A DNA stretch of 64,000 bases from positions 62,001 to 126,000 of the forward strand of contig CADALE010000006.1 of assembly GCA_902788705.1 (NCBI GenBank). The letters run 5' to 3'. The translations under genes were made by a program, and so were the position numbers. Positions within the stretch are counted from its first letter, which is position 1; the number at the start of each line of letters is the position of its first letter. The notes below the pieces were generated by a model that was given only the letters and a program-made list of their open reading frames with translations, had not been told where the DNA came from and searched no databases. Of this stretch, positions 25,258-33,703 are shown piece after piece. This stretch comes from an uncultured Coriobacteriaceae bacterium (lineage in GTDB: Bacteria; Actinomycetota; Coriobacteriia; Coriobacteriales; Atopobiaceae).

Positions 25258-26467
25258 GGTCTACGTCATCGGGCTTGGGATGGGCAATCCCGACACGCTC
25301 ACACTCGGGGCTTGGAAGGCGCTCGAGAAGAGTGAGCTGGTCATTGGCTCGCGCAGGCTCGTCGATGCGCTAGATGGCCTGTCGGCCAGAAGGGTCGCCC
25401 TCACCTCCCCGCAGGCCATTGCGGACGAGCTGGCTGCCTCGGACGTCGCGGTCGCGAGCGTGGTGATGAGCGGGGACGTGGGCTTCTACAGCGGCGCGCG
25501 TCCGCTCCTCAGGCTTTTGGGCGGTATGGACGTCGAGGTGCTGCCCGGGGTGTCGTCGCTCTCGTACTTCTGCGCGCAGCTGCGCGCTCCCAGCCATGAC
25601 GTCTACGCCACGTCCGCCCACGGCCGCGCCTGCGACGTGGCGGCCGTCGTGCAGGCGCATGCCCGGTCGTTCTTCCTCACGGGCGGCGCGTCCAACGTGG
25701 CCCTCATGTGCGATCAGCTGGTTCGTCGCGGGCTGGGGGACGTTCGGGTGAGCGTGGGGGAGCGGCTCTCCTACGAAGACGAGCGCATCGTGGTGGGCAC
25801 GGCGGCGGAGCTGGTCGAGCATACGTTCGACCCGCTTGCCGTCATGCTTGTGGAGAACGACCACCCGCTCGTGCCCGAGGTGATGGCACCCTCGCTTCCC
25901 GACCGGGCCTTCGTGCGCGGGGACGTGCCCATGACCAAGGAGGAGGTGCGCGAGCTTGCCATCTGCAAGCTGCGCATCGCTCCGAACGCGACCGTGTGGG
26001 ACGTGGGCAGCGGCACCGGGTCGGTCACGGTCGAGGCCGCCCGTGCCGCTTACGCAGGGCAGGTGCTGGCCATCGAGCGCGACGACGTGGCGCTCGCGCT
26101 CACGCGCGCCAACGTTCAGGCGTTCGGCCTTACCAACGTGCGCGTGGTGGAAGGGGCGGCCCCGGAGGCCCTCTGTGGCCTCGACGCCCCCGACCGCGTC
26201 TTCGTGGGCGGGTCGGGCGGGCAGCTTGCGCAGGTACTTGGTGCGGCGCTGCAGGCCAACCCCGAGGTGCGCGTCTGCGTGCCCATCGTGACGCTGGAGA
26301 CCCTCTCCGAGGCCCTGCGCTGCGCAGACGAGCTGGGCCTGCAGGACGTGGAGGTCGTGCAGGTGAGCGTGGCACGTGCCCGCAAGTTGGGTGGACATCA
26401 CCTGATGCAGGCACACAACCCCGTCTTCCTTGTCACGGCAAACGGCCCGGGAGGTGCGCGACCATGA
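25247..26467 (+). CDS. cbiET: Fused cobalt-precorrin-7 C5- and precorrin-6B C15-methyltransferase/decarboxylase CbiET
   Basis: A 406-residue two-domain enzyme. Residues 1 to about 205 form the CbiE tetrapyrrole methylase (VIGLGMGNPDTLT, SGDVGFYSGARPLL, PGVSSLSYFCAQL). Residues about 220-406 form the CbiT domain, a class I SAM methyltransferase that also decarboxylates (TKEEVRELAICKLRI, then VWDVGSGTGSVTVEAA as the SAM-binding motif). The fused form, like CobL, is common in Actinobacteria and clostridia. The start is ATG at 25247, inside the end of cbiJ; the open frame extends further up but only over cbiJ coding sequence. It overlaps cbiA by four bases. Confidence 0.95.
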   Translation: MVSRVYVIGLGMGNPDTLTLGAWKALEKSELVIGSRRLVDALDGLSARRVALTSPQAIADELAASDVAVASVVMSGDVGFYSGARPLLRLLGGMDVEVLPGVSSLSYFCAQLRAPSHDVYATSAHGRACDVAAVVQAHARSFFLTGGASNVALMCDQLVRRGLGDVRVSVGERLSYEDERIVVGTAAELVEHTFDPLAVMLVENDHPLVPEVMAPSLPDRAFVRGDVPMTKEEVRELAICKLRIAPNATVWDVGSGTGSVTVEAARAAYAGQVLAIERDDVALALTRANVQAFGLTNVRVVEGAAPEALCGLDAPDRVFVGGSGGQLAQVLGAALQANPEVRVCVPIVTLETLSEALRCADELGLQDVEVVQVSVARARKLGGHHLMQAHNPVFLVTANGPGGARP

Positions 26468-27855
26468 GCGCTGTGGAGGCTCGCGTGCCCCGCCTCATGG
26501 TGGTGGGTACCGCAAGCGGTTGTGGCAAGACCACGGTGGCCTGTGGCCTCATGCGCCTGCTCAGCCGCCTGGGACATCGCGTGCAGGCCTGTAAGGTGGG
26601 GCCTGACTACCTTGACCCCACCTTCCATGCCAAGGTGGTTGGCGTGCCCTCGCGCAACCTCGACCTCTTCCTTGGGAGCGAGGCCCTGGTGTGCGAGCTG
26701 CTGGCCCGTGGGGCACGTGCGTCGGACCTTACGGTGGTCGAGGGCGTGATGGGCTACTACGACGGCATCGCATCGAGCGACGTCGCCTCCTCCTATGCGG
26801 TTGCCCACGTAACTCGCACTTCTGCCGTGCTGGTGGTGGACGCCCGCGGCAGGTCCCTCTCGGTTGCTGCCGAGGTGCAGGGCTTCGCGCGCTTCCGCAA
26901 TCCCTCGCAGGTGGCGGGCGTGATCCTCAACCGCGTGTCGCCCTCGTACTACTCAACCCTCAAGGAGCTGGTCGAGCACGAGTGCGGCCTTCCCGTGCTG
27001 GGCTTCGTGCCCCAGCTGGAAGGCGCGCGCCTGGAGAGCCGCCATCTTGGGCTGGTTGACGCTGCCGAGGTCTCGGACCTGCAGGAGCGCGTCGACCTCG
27101 TGGCTGACGCGCTGGCGCGGGGCGTGGACGTTGACCGGCTGCTGGAGCTGGCGGAGTCCGCCCCCAGCATCTCGTACGAGCCGCTGGCGCTGCCCTCGCG
27201 CGCTGGCGAAAAGCCCATTGTTGCCGTTGCCCGCGACGAGGCGTTCAGCTTCCACTACGAGGACTCGCTGGACCTGCTGCGTCAGCTTGGGGCGCGCCTT
27301 GCGTTCTTCTCGCCCCTGCGCGACGGGCGCCTTCCCGAAGGGGCGTGCGGCCTCTATCTAGCGGGTGGCTATCCCGAGCTTCACGCCGCGCAGCTAAGTG
27401 CAAACAAACCGCTGCTCAGCGAGGTGGCGGCTGCGGTGCGTGCGGGGATGCCCACCATCGCCGAGTGCGGGGGCTTCCTGTATCTGCACGAGACCCTGGA
27501 GGACCCGGAGGGACGCGCCTGGCCCATGGTGGGTGCGCTCGAGGGAAGGGCTACGAGGGGCACGCGTCTCGGGCGGTTTGGCTACGTCACGCTCACGGCG
27601 CAGGAGGATGGGCTGCTGGCGCGCAAGGGCGAGAGCCTGCCTGCCCACGAGTTCCACTACTGGCAGAGCTCGAGGGACGACGGTGCCTTCTGTGCGCAGA
27701 AGCCCCAGAGTACGCGCGGATGGGGGTGTGGCGTGTCCAGCACCACCCTCTATGCCGCGTTTCCGCACCTCTACCTGTGCGGCGCCCCGCAGGCGGCAAG
27801 GCGCTTCGTGGATGCCTGCGCAGCGTTTGGCGCGCGCGAGGGGAGGATCGCATGA
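26464..27855 (+). CDS. cbiA: Cobyrinate a,c-diamide synthase CbiA
   Basis: A 463-residue glutamine-dependent amidotransferase that amidates side chains a and c of cobyrinate. The N-terminal P-loop domain shows VVGTASGCGKTT (13-24) and KVGPDYLDPTFH. The C-terminal class I glutaminase-like domain carries the nucleophile Cys335 in AECGGFLYL and the conserved GRFGYVTLTAQEDG and HEFHYWQS. Both domains are complete. The start overlaps the cbiET stop (ATGA), and the end overlaps the cbiB start by four bases. Confidence 0.95.
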   Translation: MSAVEARVPRLMVVGTASGCGKTTVACGLMRLLSRLGHRVQACKVGPDYLDPTFHAKVVGVPSRNLDLFLGSEALVCELLARGARASDLTVVEGVMGYYDGIASSDVASSYAVAHVTRTSAVLVVDARGRSLSVAAEVQGFARFRNPSQVAGVILNRVSPSYYSTLKELVEHECGLPVLGFVPQLEGARLESRHLGLVDAAEVSDLQERVDLVADALARGVDVDRLLELAESAPSISYEPLALPSRAGEKPIVAVARDEAFSFHYEDSLDLLRQLGARLAFFSPLRDGRLPEGACGLYLAGGYPELHAAQLSANKPLLSEVAAAVRAGMPTIAECGGFLYLHETLEDPEGRAWPMVGALEGRATRGTRLGRFGYVTLTAQEDGLLARKGESLPAHEFHYWQSSRDDGAFCAQKPQSTRGWGCGVSSTTLYAAFPHLYLCGAPQAARRFVDACAAFGAREGRIA

Positions 27856-28820
27856 GCAGGGTGGCGGTGCTTCTGTGCGCGTGCGCGCTTGACGCCCTGC
27901 TGGGCGACCCGTATGCCATGCCGCACATCATCCGATGGATAGGCTCGCTCATTACGCTCGCCGAGCGCGTCGTGCGACGCCTGTTTGCCCCTACGCCGCA
28001 GGGAGAGCGCCTTGCCGGAGCCGTCCTCGTGGCGGCGGTGCTCTCCGTTTCGGCCGCGGCCGCCCTTCTTGTGCTGCGCCTGGCAAGCGCCGTCTCGCCC
28101 TGGCTGGGCTTCGTGGTGCAAACCTTCGTCTGCTACCAGATGCTGGCGGCCCGACAGCTGGCCATCGAGGCCGGCAAGGTCTACCGTGCCCTGCGTGACG
28201 AGGGGCTTGAGGCTGCGCGCGTGGCCGTGTCGATGATCGTGGGGCGGGACACGCAGGCGCTTGACGAGGCGGGCGTGACGCGCGCAGCGGTGGAGACCGT
28301 GGCCGAGAACGCCTCCGACGGCTTCGTCGCCCCCTTGCTCTTCATGGCGGTGGGGGGACCGTTGGCCGGCGTGCTGTACAAGGCCGTGAACACCATGGAC
28401 TCGATGGTGGGCTACAAGAACGACGCCTACCGCCACTTGGGTACGGTTGCGGCCCGCCTAGACGATGTGTGCAACTGGCTGCCCGCCCGCGTGACCGGCG
28501 CACTCATGTGCGCCGTGGCGCCGCTCGTGGGCCTGGACGGGCGTGGGGCGTGGCGCGTCATGTGGCGCGACCACGCGCGGCACGCGTCTCCCAACTCGGG
28601 CTGGCCCGAGGCGGCATGCGCGGGCGCCTTGGGCGTGCGCCTGGCCGGCCCTGCAAGCTACTTCGGCAAGGTGGTGGACAAGCCCACCATAGGCTACGAC
28701 CTGCGCCCCATTGAGGCCGAGGACATCGTGCGGGCCAATCGCCTGCTTGCGGGATGTGCGTGCGCGGCGCTGGTCGTGGCGCTCGTGCTGGCATGGGCTA
28801 CGACCATGGCGGGGAGGTGA
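27852..28820 (+). CDS. cbiB: Adenosylcobinamide-phosphate synthase CbiB
   Basis: A 322-residue integral membrane protein that attaches aminopropanol phosphate to adenosylcobyric acid. Family blocks: DALLGDPYAMPHIIRWIGSLI, ETVAENASDGFVAPLLFMA, LYKAVNTMDSMVGYKNDAY and WPEAACAGALGVRLAGPASYFG. Several hydrophobic segments fit the known four or five helices. It acts at the inner face of the membrane with CobD, which supplies aminopropanol phosphate and is encoded four bases downstream. It overlaps cbiA by four bases. Confidence 0.95.
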   Translation: MSRVAVLLCACALDALLGDPYAMPHIIRWIGSLITLAERVVRRLFAPTPQGERLAGAVLVAAVLSVSAAAALLVLRLASAVSPWLGFVVQTFVCYQMLAARQLAIEAGKVYRALRDEGLEAARVAVSMIVGRDTQALDEAGVTRAAVETVAENASDGFVAPLLFMAVGGPLAGVLYKAVNTMDSMVGYKNDAYRHLGTVAARLDDVCNWLPARVTGALMCAVAPLVGLDGRGAWRVMWRDHARHASPNSGWPEAACAGALGVRLAGPASYFGKVVDKPTIGYDLRPIEAEDIVRANRLLAGCACAALVVALVLAWATTMAGR

Positions 28821-28824
28821 GGGC

Positions 28825-29856
28825 ATGCAGCGCTTCGAGCATGGGGGAGACGTGTACACGCATCCGGGTGTCGTGGACTTCTCGGCCAGCCTGAACCCGT
28901 TGGGCATGCCCGCCGCGGCACGTCAGGCCCTGGTGGACGGCGTGGACGCCTTCATGCGCTATCCTGACCCTTCGTGTCGCGAGCTGGTGGCTGCCATCGC
29001 GCGCTTCGAGGGGGTTGACGACGCCTGGGTGGTGCCCACGGCAGGTGCCACCGACGCGTTTTCGCGCATCTGCGCGGTGGTGCACCCCAGGCAGGCGCTT
29101 GTCTGCGCGCCCTGCTATTCGGGCTACGAGCAGGCGCTCTGCCAAGCGGGGGCCGGCGTGGCATGGCATGACCTTCGCGAGGACGAGGGCTTCCGCGTGA
29201 CGGGGCGCCTTGCGCGCGACATCGTGGCCGGCACTGACGTCGTCTTTGTGGCAAGCCCCAACAACCCCACCGGCCTCTGCGTGCCGCGCCATGTGGTGCG
29301 TGCCTGCGCCCAAAGGGCGTACGAGGTAGGGGCACTGCTCGTCCTGGACGAGTGCTTCGTTGACCTCTCGGACGAGGAGGGCATGGTGGGCCTGTTGGCG
29401 GAGTGCCCCGGCCTGGTGATCGTGAAGGCGCTCACCAAGACCTATGCGCTCGCGGGCCTGCGCGTTGGCTACGTGCTCTGCGCCGACGGGCGACTTGCCA
29501 GCCGCCTGCGCGAGACGGGCCAGCCCTGGGCCGTGAGCGTTCCGGCACAGATCGCGGGAGTGGCCAGCCTGGCCGACGTGGACCACCTCGCCAAAAGCAG
29601 GCGGCTCGTGGCGGCGGAGCGCGAGCGCCTTGCACAGGCGCTGCGGACCCTCGGGCTGCGCGTCCTGCCCTCCCAGGCCAACTACCTCCTGCTGCAGGGC
29701 CCCGAAGGGCTTCGCGAGCGCCTGCTTGGCCAAGGCATCCTGATTCGCCCCTGCGACAACTTCCGTGGGCTGGGGCCCACGTGGTATCGCGTGGCCGTGC
29801 GTGCCCCGCAGGATAACAACCTGCTGGTAGAGGCCCTGGAAGGGGTGATGGCATGA
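28825..29856 (+). CDS. cobD: Threonine-phosphate decarboxylase CobD
   Basis: A 343-residue class I/II PLP enzyme of the HisC-like group. It decarboxylates L-threonine-O-3-phosphate to (R)-1-amino-2-propanol phosphate for CbiB. CobD features: HGGDVYTHPGVVDFSASLNPLGMP at the N-terminus, TAGATDAFSRI, SPNNPTGL, the aspartate of LVLDECFVDLS, and the PLP lysine Lys205 in VKALTKTYALAGLRVGY. The N-terminal HGG signature and the gene order between cbiB and cbiP distinguish it from histidinol-phosphate aminotransferase. Overlaps cbiP by four bases. Confidence 0.94.
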   Translation: MQRFEHGGDVYTHPGVVDFSASLNPLGMPAAARQALVDGVDAFMRYPDPSCRELVAAIARFEGVDDAWVVPTAGATDAFSRICAVVHPRQALVCAPCYSGYEQALCQAGAGVAWHDLREDEGFRVTGRLARDIVAGTDVVFVASPNNPTGLCVPRHVVRACAQRAYEVGALLVLDECFVDLSDEEGMVGLLAECPGLVIVKALTKTYALAGLRVGYVLCADGRLASRLRETGQPWAVSVPAQIAGVASLADVDHLAKSRRLVAAERERLAQALRTLGLRVLPSQANYLLLQGPEGLRERLLGQGILIRPCDNFRGLGPTWYRVAVRAPQDNNLLVEALEGVMA

Positions 29857-31355
29857 GCGCCAGGGCGCTGATGGTGCAAAGCACCATGTCGGGTGCCGGA
29901 AAGAGTCTGCTGGTGGCAGGGCTCTGTCGCGTGCTTGCGCAGGACGGCCTGCGCGTGGCTCCGTTCAAGTCGCAGAACATGGCGCTGAACTCGGCCATCA
30001 CGCGCGAGGGGTTGGAGATGGGCCGGGCTCAGGCCATGCAGGCCGAGGCGGCGGGCGTCGAGCCGTGCGCGGCCATGAACCCCATCCTGCTCAAGCCCAC
30101 CAGCGACACGGGAAGTCAGGTGATCGTGCGGGGCAAGCCGGTGGGCACCATGCCCGCGCGTGAGTACTTCGCCTACAAGCGCACGCTGCGCGGCCAGGTG
30201 CAGTCTGCGTACCGCGAGCTGGCGGAGGCCTTCGACGTGGTGCTCATCGAGGGGGCGGGCAGTCCCGTCGAGCTCAACCTCAAGCAGGACGACATCGTGA
30301 ACATGGGCATGGCTCGCATGGCCTCGTCGCCGGTGCTGCTGGTGGGCGACATCGACCGTGGAGGTGTGTTTGCCCAGCTCGTGGGCACCATGATGCTGTT
30401 TGACGAGGACGAGCGCAGCATGGTGAAGGCCACGGTGGTAAACAAGTTTCGCGGTGACGCGTCGCTTTTTGACGAGGGCCTGCGCATCCTGCGTGAGAAG
30501 ACGGGCGTGCCCGTGGCCGGCCTCATACCCTACCTGCAGGTGGACCTGGACGACGAGGACAGCCTCTCCGAGCGCCTGGGCCACCGGGAGCGCGGGGGCC
30601 TCGTCGACGTGGCGGTGGTGCGGCTGCCCCGCATCTCCAACTTCACGGACTTCATTGCGCTTGACGCGCTGGACGGCGTGAAGGTGCGCTACGTGGGAAC
30701 CCCCGCAGAGCTGGGCACGCCTGACCTGCTGGTAATCCCCGGGACCAAGGCCACCATGGCTGACCTTGCCTGGATGCGCACGTGCGGCCTCGAGGCGGCG
30801 ACCAAGCGCCTCGCCGCCGCGGGCGTACCGGTGCTGGGCATCTGCGGGGGCTACCAGATGCTGGGCGAGGTGCTGAGCGACCCTTTGGCCGTGGAGGACG
30901 GCGGCTCGATGGAGGGCATGGGGCTGCTTCCGGTTCGCACCGAGTTTGGCCCCGAGAAGCGCACCGTGCTGGTGGAGGGGTCGTTTGCCTCGGTTGCTGG
31001 CCCCTTGGCGCAGCTGGCGGGCCAGACAGTGCGGGGCTACGAGATACACATGGGCAGGACCGTGGTTAAGGGCGCACCCCTGCTGAGGGTGTCCGAGGAG
31101 GGCGGGGCGGCCGTAGACGATGGCTGCCAGGAAGGCAACGTGTACGGATGCTACCTGCATGGGCTCTTCGACCGGCAGGAGGCCACGCAGGCGCTCCTGG
31201 GTGCCCTGCTCGCGCGCAAGGGGCTGGATGCCGGGGCCGTGCACGCCGTGGACATGGACGCCTATCGCCAGAGGCAGTACGACCTGCTGGCCGACGGCAT
31301 CCGCGCCAACATGGACATGGACCTGGTGTATCGCATCATCGAGGAGGGGCTATGA
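29853..31355 (+). CDS. cbiP: Cobyric acid synthase CbiP
   Basis: A 500-residue amidotransferase (CobQ/CbiP) that amidates side chains b, d, e and g of adenosylcobyrinate a,c-diamide. The N-terminal P-loop domain shows VQSTMSGAGKSLLVAGL and PFKSQNMALNSAIT. The glutaminase domain carries Cys331 in GICGGYQMLG and a late His in YGCYLHGLFD. Length is standard. It overlaps cobD and cbiC by four bases each, and the ribosome binding site for cbiC (GAGGAGGGG) lies within its last codons. Confidence 0.96.
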   Translation: MSARALMVQSTMSGAGKSLLVAGLCRVLAQDGLRVAPFKSQNMALNSAITREGLEMGRAQAMQAEAAGVEPCAAMNPILLKPTSDTGSQVIVRGKPVGTMPAREYFAYKRTLRGQVQSAYRELAEAFDVVLIEGAGSPVELNLKQDDIVNMGMARMASSPVLLVGDIDRGGVFAQLVGTMMLFDEDERSMVKATVVNKFRGDASLFDEGLRILREKTGVPVAGLIPYLQVDLDDEDSLSERLGHRERGGLVDVAVVRLPRISNFTDFIALDALDGVKVRYVGTPAELGTPDLLVIPGTKATMADLAWMRTCGLEAATKRLAAAGVPVLGICGGYQMLGEVLSDPLAVEDGGSMEGMGLLPVRTEFGPEKRTVLVEGSFASVAGPLAQLAGQTVRGYEIHMGRTVVKGAPLLRVSEEGGAAVDDGCQEGNVYGCYLHGLFDRQEATQALLGALLARKGLDAGAVHAVDMDAYRQRQYDLLADGIRANMDMDLVYRIIEEGL

Positions 31356-32005
31356 GGGAGCTGGACGGGCTGGAGTACGTGCGGCCTGCCGAGATAGAGG
31401 CGCGCAGCTTCCAGATTATCGGCGAGGAGCTGGGTGCGCACTCGTTCGCACCGGGCGAGGAGCTGGTGGTGAAGCGCGTGATCCACACCACGGCCGACTT
31501 CGACTACGCTCGCACGCTGCGCTTCACGGCAAAGGCGGTGACCCAGGGCGTGGCGGCCTTGGCGGCGGGCGCCACGGTGGTGACGGACACCACGATGGTG
31601 GCCGCCGGCATCAACAAGCGCGTGCTGGGGAGCCTTGGCGGGACGGTGCGCACCTTCATCGGCGATGCCGACGTAGCCGCGGAGGCACGCGAGCGTGGGG
31701 TGACCCGCTCCGCCATTGCCATGGAGCGCGCCATGGCGCTTGAGGGGCCGCTCGTCTTTGCCATCGGAAACGCCCCCACGGCGCTCGCAAGGCTTGCCCG
31801 GCTACTGGGCGAGAGCTCCGCGCCCGATGTGCAGTTGGTCATTGGCGTGCCCGTGGGCTTCGTCAACGTGGTCGAGTCCAAGGAGCTCATGCTTGCGACG
31901 CCGGTGGAGTCCATCGTGGCGGTGGGCAGGAAGGGTGGCTCCAACGTGGCCGCGGCCATCGTCAACGCGTTGCTGTACCAGGCGTCAGACGACAGGCGGG
32001 AGTAA
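31352..32005 (+). CDS. cbiC: Cobalt-precorrin-8 methylmutase CbiC
   Basis: A 217-residue enzyme that shifts a methyl group from C11 to C12 to give cobyrinate. Signature blocks: EIEARSFQIIGEELG, VVKRVIHTTADFDYA (with the catalytic His), TVVTDTTMVAAGINK and IGVPVGFVNVVESKELM. Length is typical. The start is the ATG overlapping the cbiP stop, preceded by GAGGAGGGG; an upstream in-frame extension runs over cbiP and is not credible. Nine bases separate it from cobT. Confidence 0.95.
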   Translation: MRELDGLEYVRPAEIEARSFQIIGEELGAHSFAPGEELVVKRVIHTTADFDYARTLRFTAKAVTQGVAALAAGATVVTDTTMVAAGINKRVLGSLGGTVRTFIGDADVAAEARERGVTRSAIAMERAMALEGPLVFAIGNAPTALARLARLLGESSAPDVQLVIGVPVGFVNVVESKELMLATPVESIVAVGRKGGSNVAAAIVNALLYQASDDRRE

Positions 32006-32014
32006 GGGCAGACC

Positions 32015-33091
32015 ATGGGCGAAATCTCGTCATACGAACAGACGCTGTGCGGGCTCTCCCTGCCCGCCCCTGACCAGGCCGCCGCCGAGGCGGCCCGGAC
32101 CCGGTGGAACGCGGTGGCCAAGCCCATCGGGTCGCTTGGCCTGCTCGAGGACGCGGTGGTGCAGATGGCGGCGCTGACGGGCACGGCGGACGTCGACATC
32201 TCTCGTCGCTGCGTGGCCGTGCTGTGTGCCGACAACGGCGTCGTGAGCGAGGGGGTCTCGCAGAGCGGCCAGGACGTGACGACGCTCGTGGCGTCTAGCA
32301 TCGCACGGGGCACCTCGTCGGTCTGCCGCATGTGCGCGCCGGTTGGCATCGACTGCCTGGCCGTGGACATGGGCATGGCGCGCGACCCCCACGTGGAGGG
32401 CATCGTCAACCGGCGCATCGCCGCCGGTACCGCCAACATCGCGGTGGGGCCCGCCATGACGAGGGAGCAGGCGGCCCGTGCCGTGATGGTGGGCGTCAAC
32501 CTTGTGGGCGAGCTTCGGTCGCAAGGATATGGGCTTGTGGCAACGGGTGAGATGGGCATCGGCAACACCACCACGGCCACGGCGATGGCCTGTGCCTTCC
32601 TGGGCCTGTCACCGGCGCAGCTGGTGGGGCGTGGGGCAGGCCTCTCCAACGAGGGACTGCAGCGCAAGCGCGCCGTGGTCGAGCGGGCGCTTGCGATACA
32701 TGAGCCTCAGGCAGATGACCCGCTTGACGTCCTTTCCAAGTTGGGTGGCTTCGACATCGCCGGAATGTGCGGCCTGTTTCTGGGCGGTGCCGTGCATCGT
32801 GTGCCCATCGTCGCCGACGGCCTCATCAGCTTGGTGGCTGCCCACTGCGCCTGGAGGATGCGACCCGAGTGCCTGCAGGCCATCCTTGCTTCGCACGTGT
32901 CTGCAGAGCCCGCGGCGGGTCTCCTGCTTGAGGGGATGGGGCTAAGGGCACCAATCCATGCCGGGCTGCGCCTGGGGGAGGGCACGGGGGCCGTATGCCT
33001 CGTGCCGCTGCTTGACATGGCGCTCTCGCTCTACCGCGATGGGACCACATTTGGGGGCTTGGGGATCGCACCGTACGAGGTGATGCGGTGA
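32015..33091 (+). CDS. cobT: Nicotinate-nucleotide--dimethylbenzimidazole phosphoribosyltransferase CobT
   Basis: A 358-residue enzyme that makes alpha-ribazole phosphate from nicotinate mononucleotide and a lower base, for the nucleotide loop of cobalamin. Family blocks: RWNAVAKPIGSLGLLED, VLCADNGVVSEGVSQSGQDVT, GEMGIGNTTTATAMAC, GRGAGLSNEGLQRKRAVVERAL and the C-terminal GEGTGAVCLVPLLD. The catalytic Glu is expected in the C-terminal HAGLRLGEGTGA. Length is normal. The last base of its stop codon is shared with the cobC start codon. Whether the lower base is dimethylbenzimidazole cannot be told; no bluB or bza genes are present. Confidence 0.95.
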   Translation: MGEISSYEQTLCGLSLPAPDQAAAEAARTRWNAVAKPIGSLGLLEDAVVQMAALTGTADVDISRRCVAVLCADNGVVSEGVSQSGQDVTTLVASSIARGTSSVCRMCAPVGIDCLAVDMGMARDPHVEGIVNRRIAAGTANIAVGPAMTREQAARAVMVGVNLVGELRSQGYGLVATGEMGIGNTTTATAMACAFLGLSPAQLVGRGAGLSNEGLQRKRAVVERALAIHEPQADDPLDVLSKLGGFDIAGMCGLFLGGAVHRVPIVADGLISLVAAHCAWRMRPECLQAILASHVSAEPAAGLLLEGMGLRAPIHAGLRLGEGTGAVCLVPLLDMALSLYRDGTTFGGLGIAPYEVMR

Positions 33092-33684
33092 TGGAGCTGC
33101 TCATCCTGCGGCATGGGGCCACGGAGGGAAACGCGCGCCATCGGTACGTGGGGCGTGGCACGGACGAGCCCCTGAGCGATGCCGGTCGCGCCCAGTGCGT
33201 TGCCGTGGGCACGTTGCCGCAGGTGCAGAAGGTGTACACAAGCCCGATGCTGCGCGCGCGGCAGACGGCGGCGCTCTGCTTTCCCCAGGCCGAGCTGGTG
33301 GCGGTGCCTGGTCTCGAGGAGTTTAACTTCGGGGTCTTCGAGGGGCGCTCGGCCCACGAGATGGAGCACGACGCGGCCTATCGCTCGTGGGTGGATGGCT
33401 GGTGCCGGGGCCGCTGCCCTGGCGGCGAGGACCGGGCGGAGTTCGTGAGGCGCACGGCGTCCGCCCTCAGCGGCCTGCTTGCGGGGGCGGCGAGGCAGGG
33501 AGAGCGGCGCGTGGTGGTGGTTGCCCACGGGGGCACCATCATGGCTGCCCTCAACGCGTTTGCGGATGGAAGCGACTTGGACGACGACTACTTTGGCTGG
33601 GGCGTCGGCTGTTGCGAGGGATACGTGTGCGAGGTGACCTGGCCCAATGGCCAGCTGCTCCTCACTCCCACGGGCAGGTGCTGA
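33091..33684 (+). CDS. cobC: Histidine phosphatase family protein, probable alpha-ribazole phosphatase CobC
   Basis: A 197-residue phosphoglycerate mutase-like phosphatase. The catalytic LRHGATEGN motif is at 6-14 (Arg7-His8), a second Arg lies in RARQTAALCF, the acid Glu in GLEEFNFGVFEG, and the second His in VVVAHGGTIMAAL. Its place after cobT supports removal of the phosphate from alpha-ribazole phosphate. The start could equally be the GTG one codon earlier (33088), since the junction reads GTGATG. It ends the plus-strand corrinoid operon; the converging minus-strand operon ends 19 bases away. Confidence 0.85.
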   Translation: MELLILRHGATEGNARHRYVGRGTDEPLSDAGRAQCVAVGTLPQVQKVYTSPMLRARQTAALCFPQAELVAVPGLEEFNFGVFEGRSAHEMEHDAAYRSWVDGWCRGRCPGGEDRAEFVRRTASALSGLLAGAARQGERRVVVVAHGGTIMAALNAFADGSDLDDDYFGWGVGCCEGYVCEVTWPNGQLLLTPTGRC

Positions 33685-33703
33685 GGGAACCGGCTCCGGG
33701 ACG

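Noticed and set aside
28825..29856. Histidinol-phosphate aminotransferase (HisC) as identity of the PLP gene
   Set aside because: The HGGDVYTHPG start and position between cbiB and cbiP fit CobD; no his genes are nearby.
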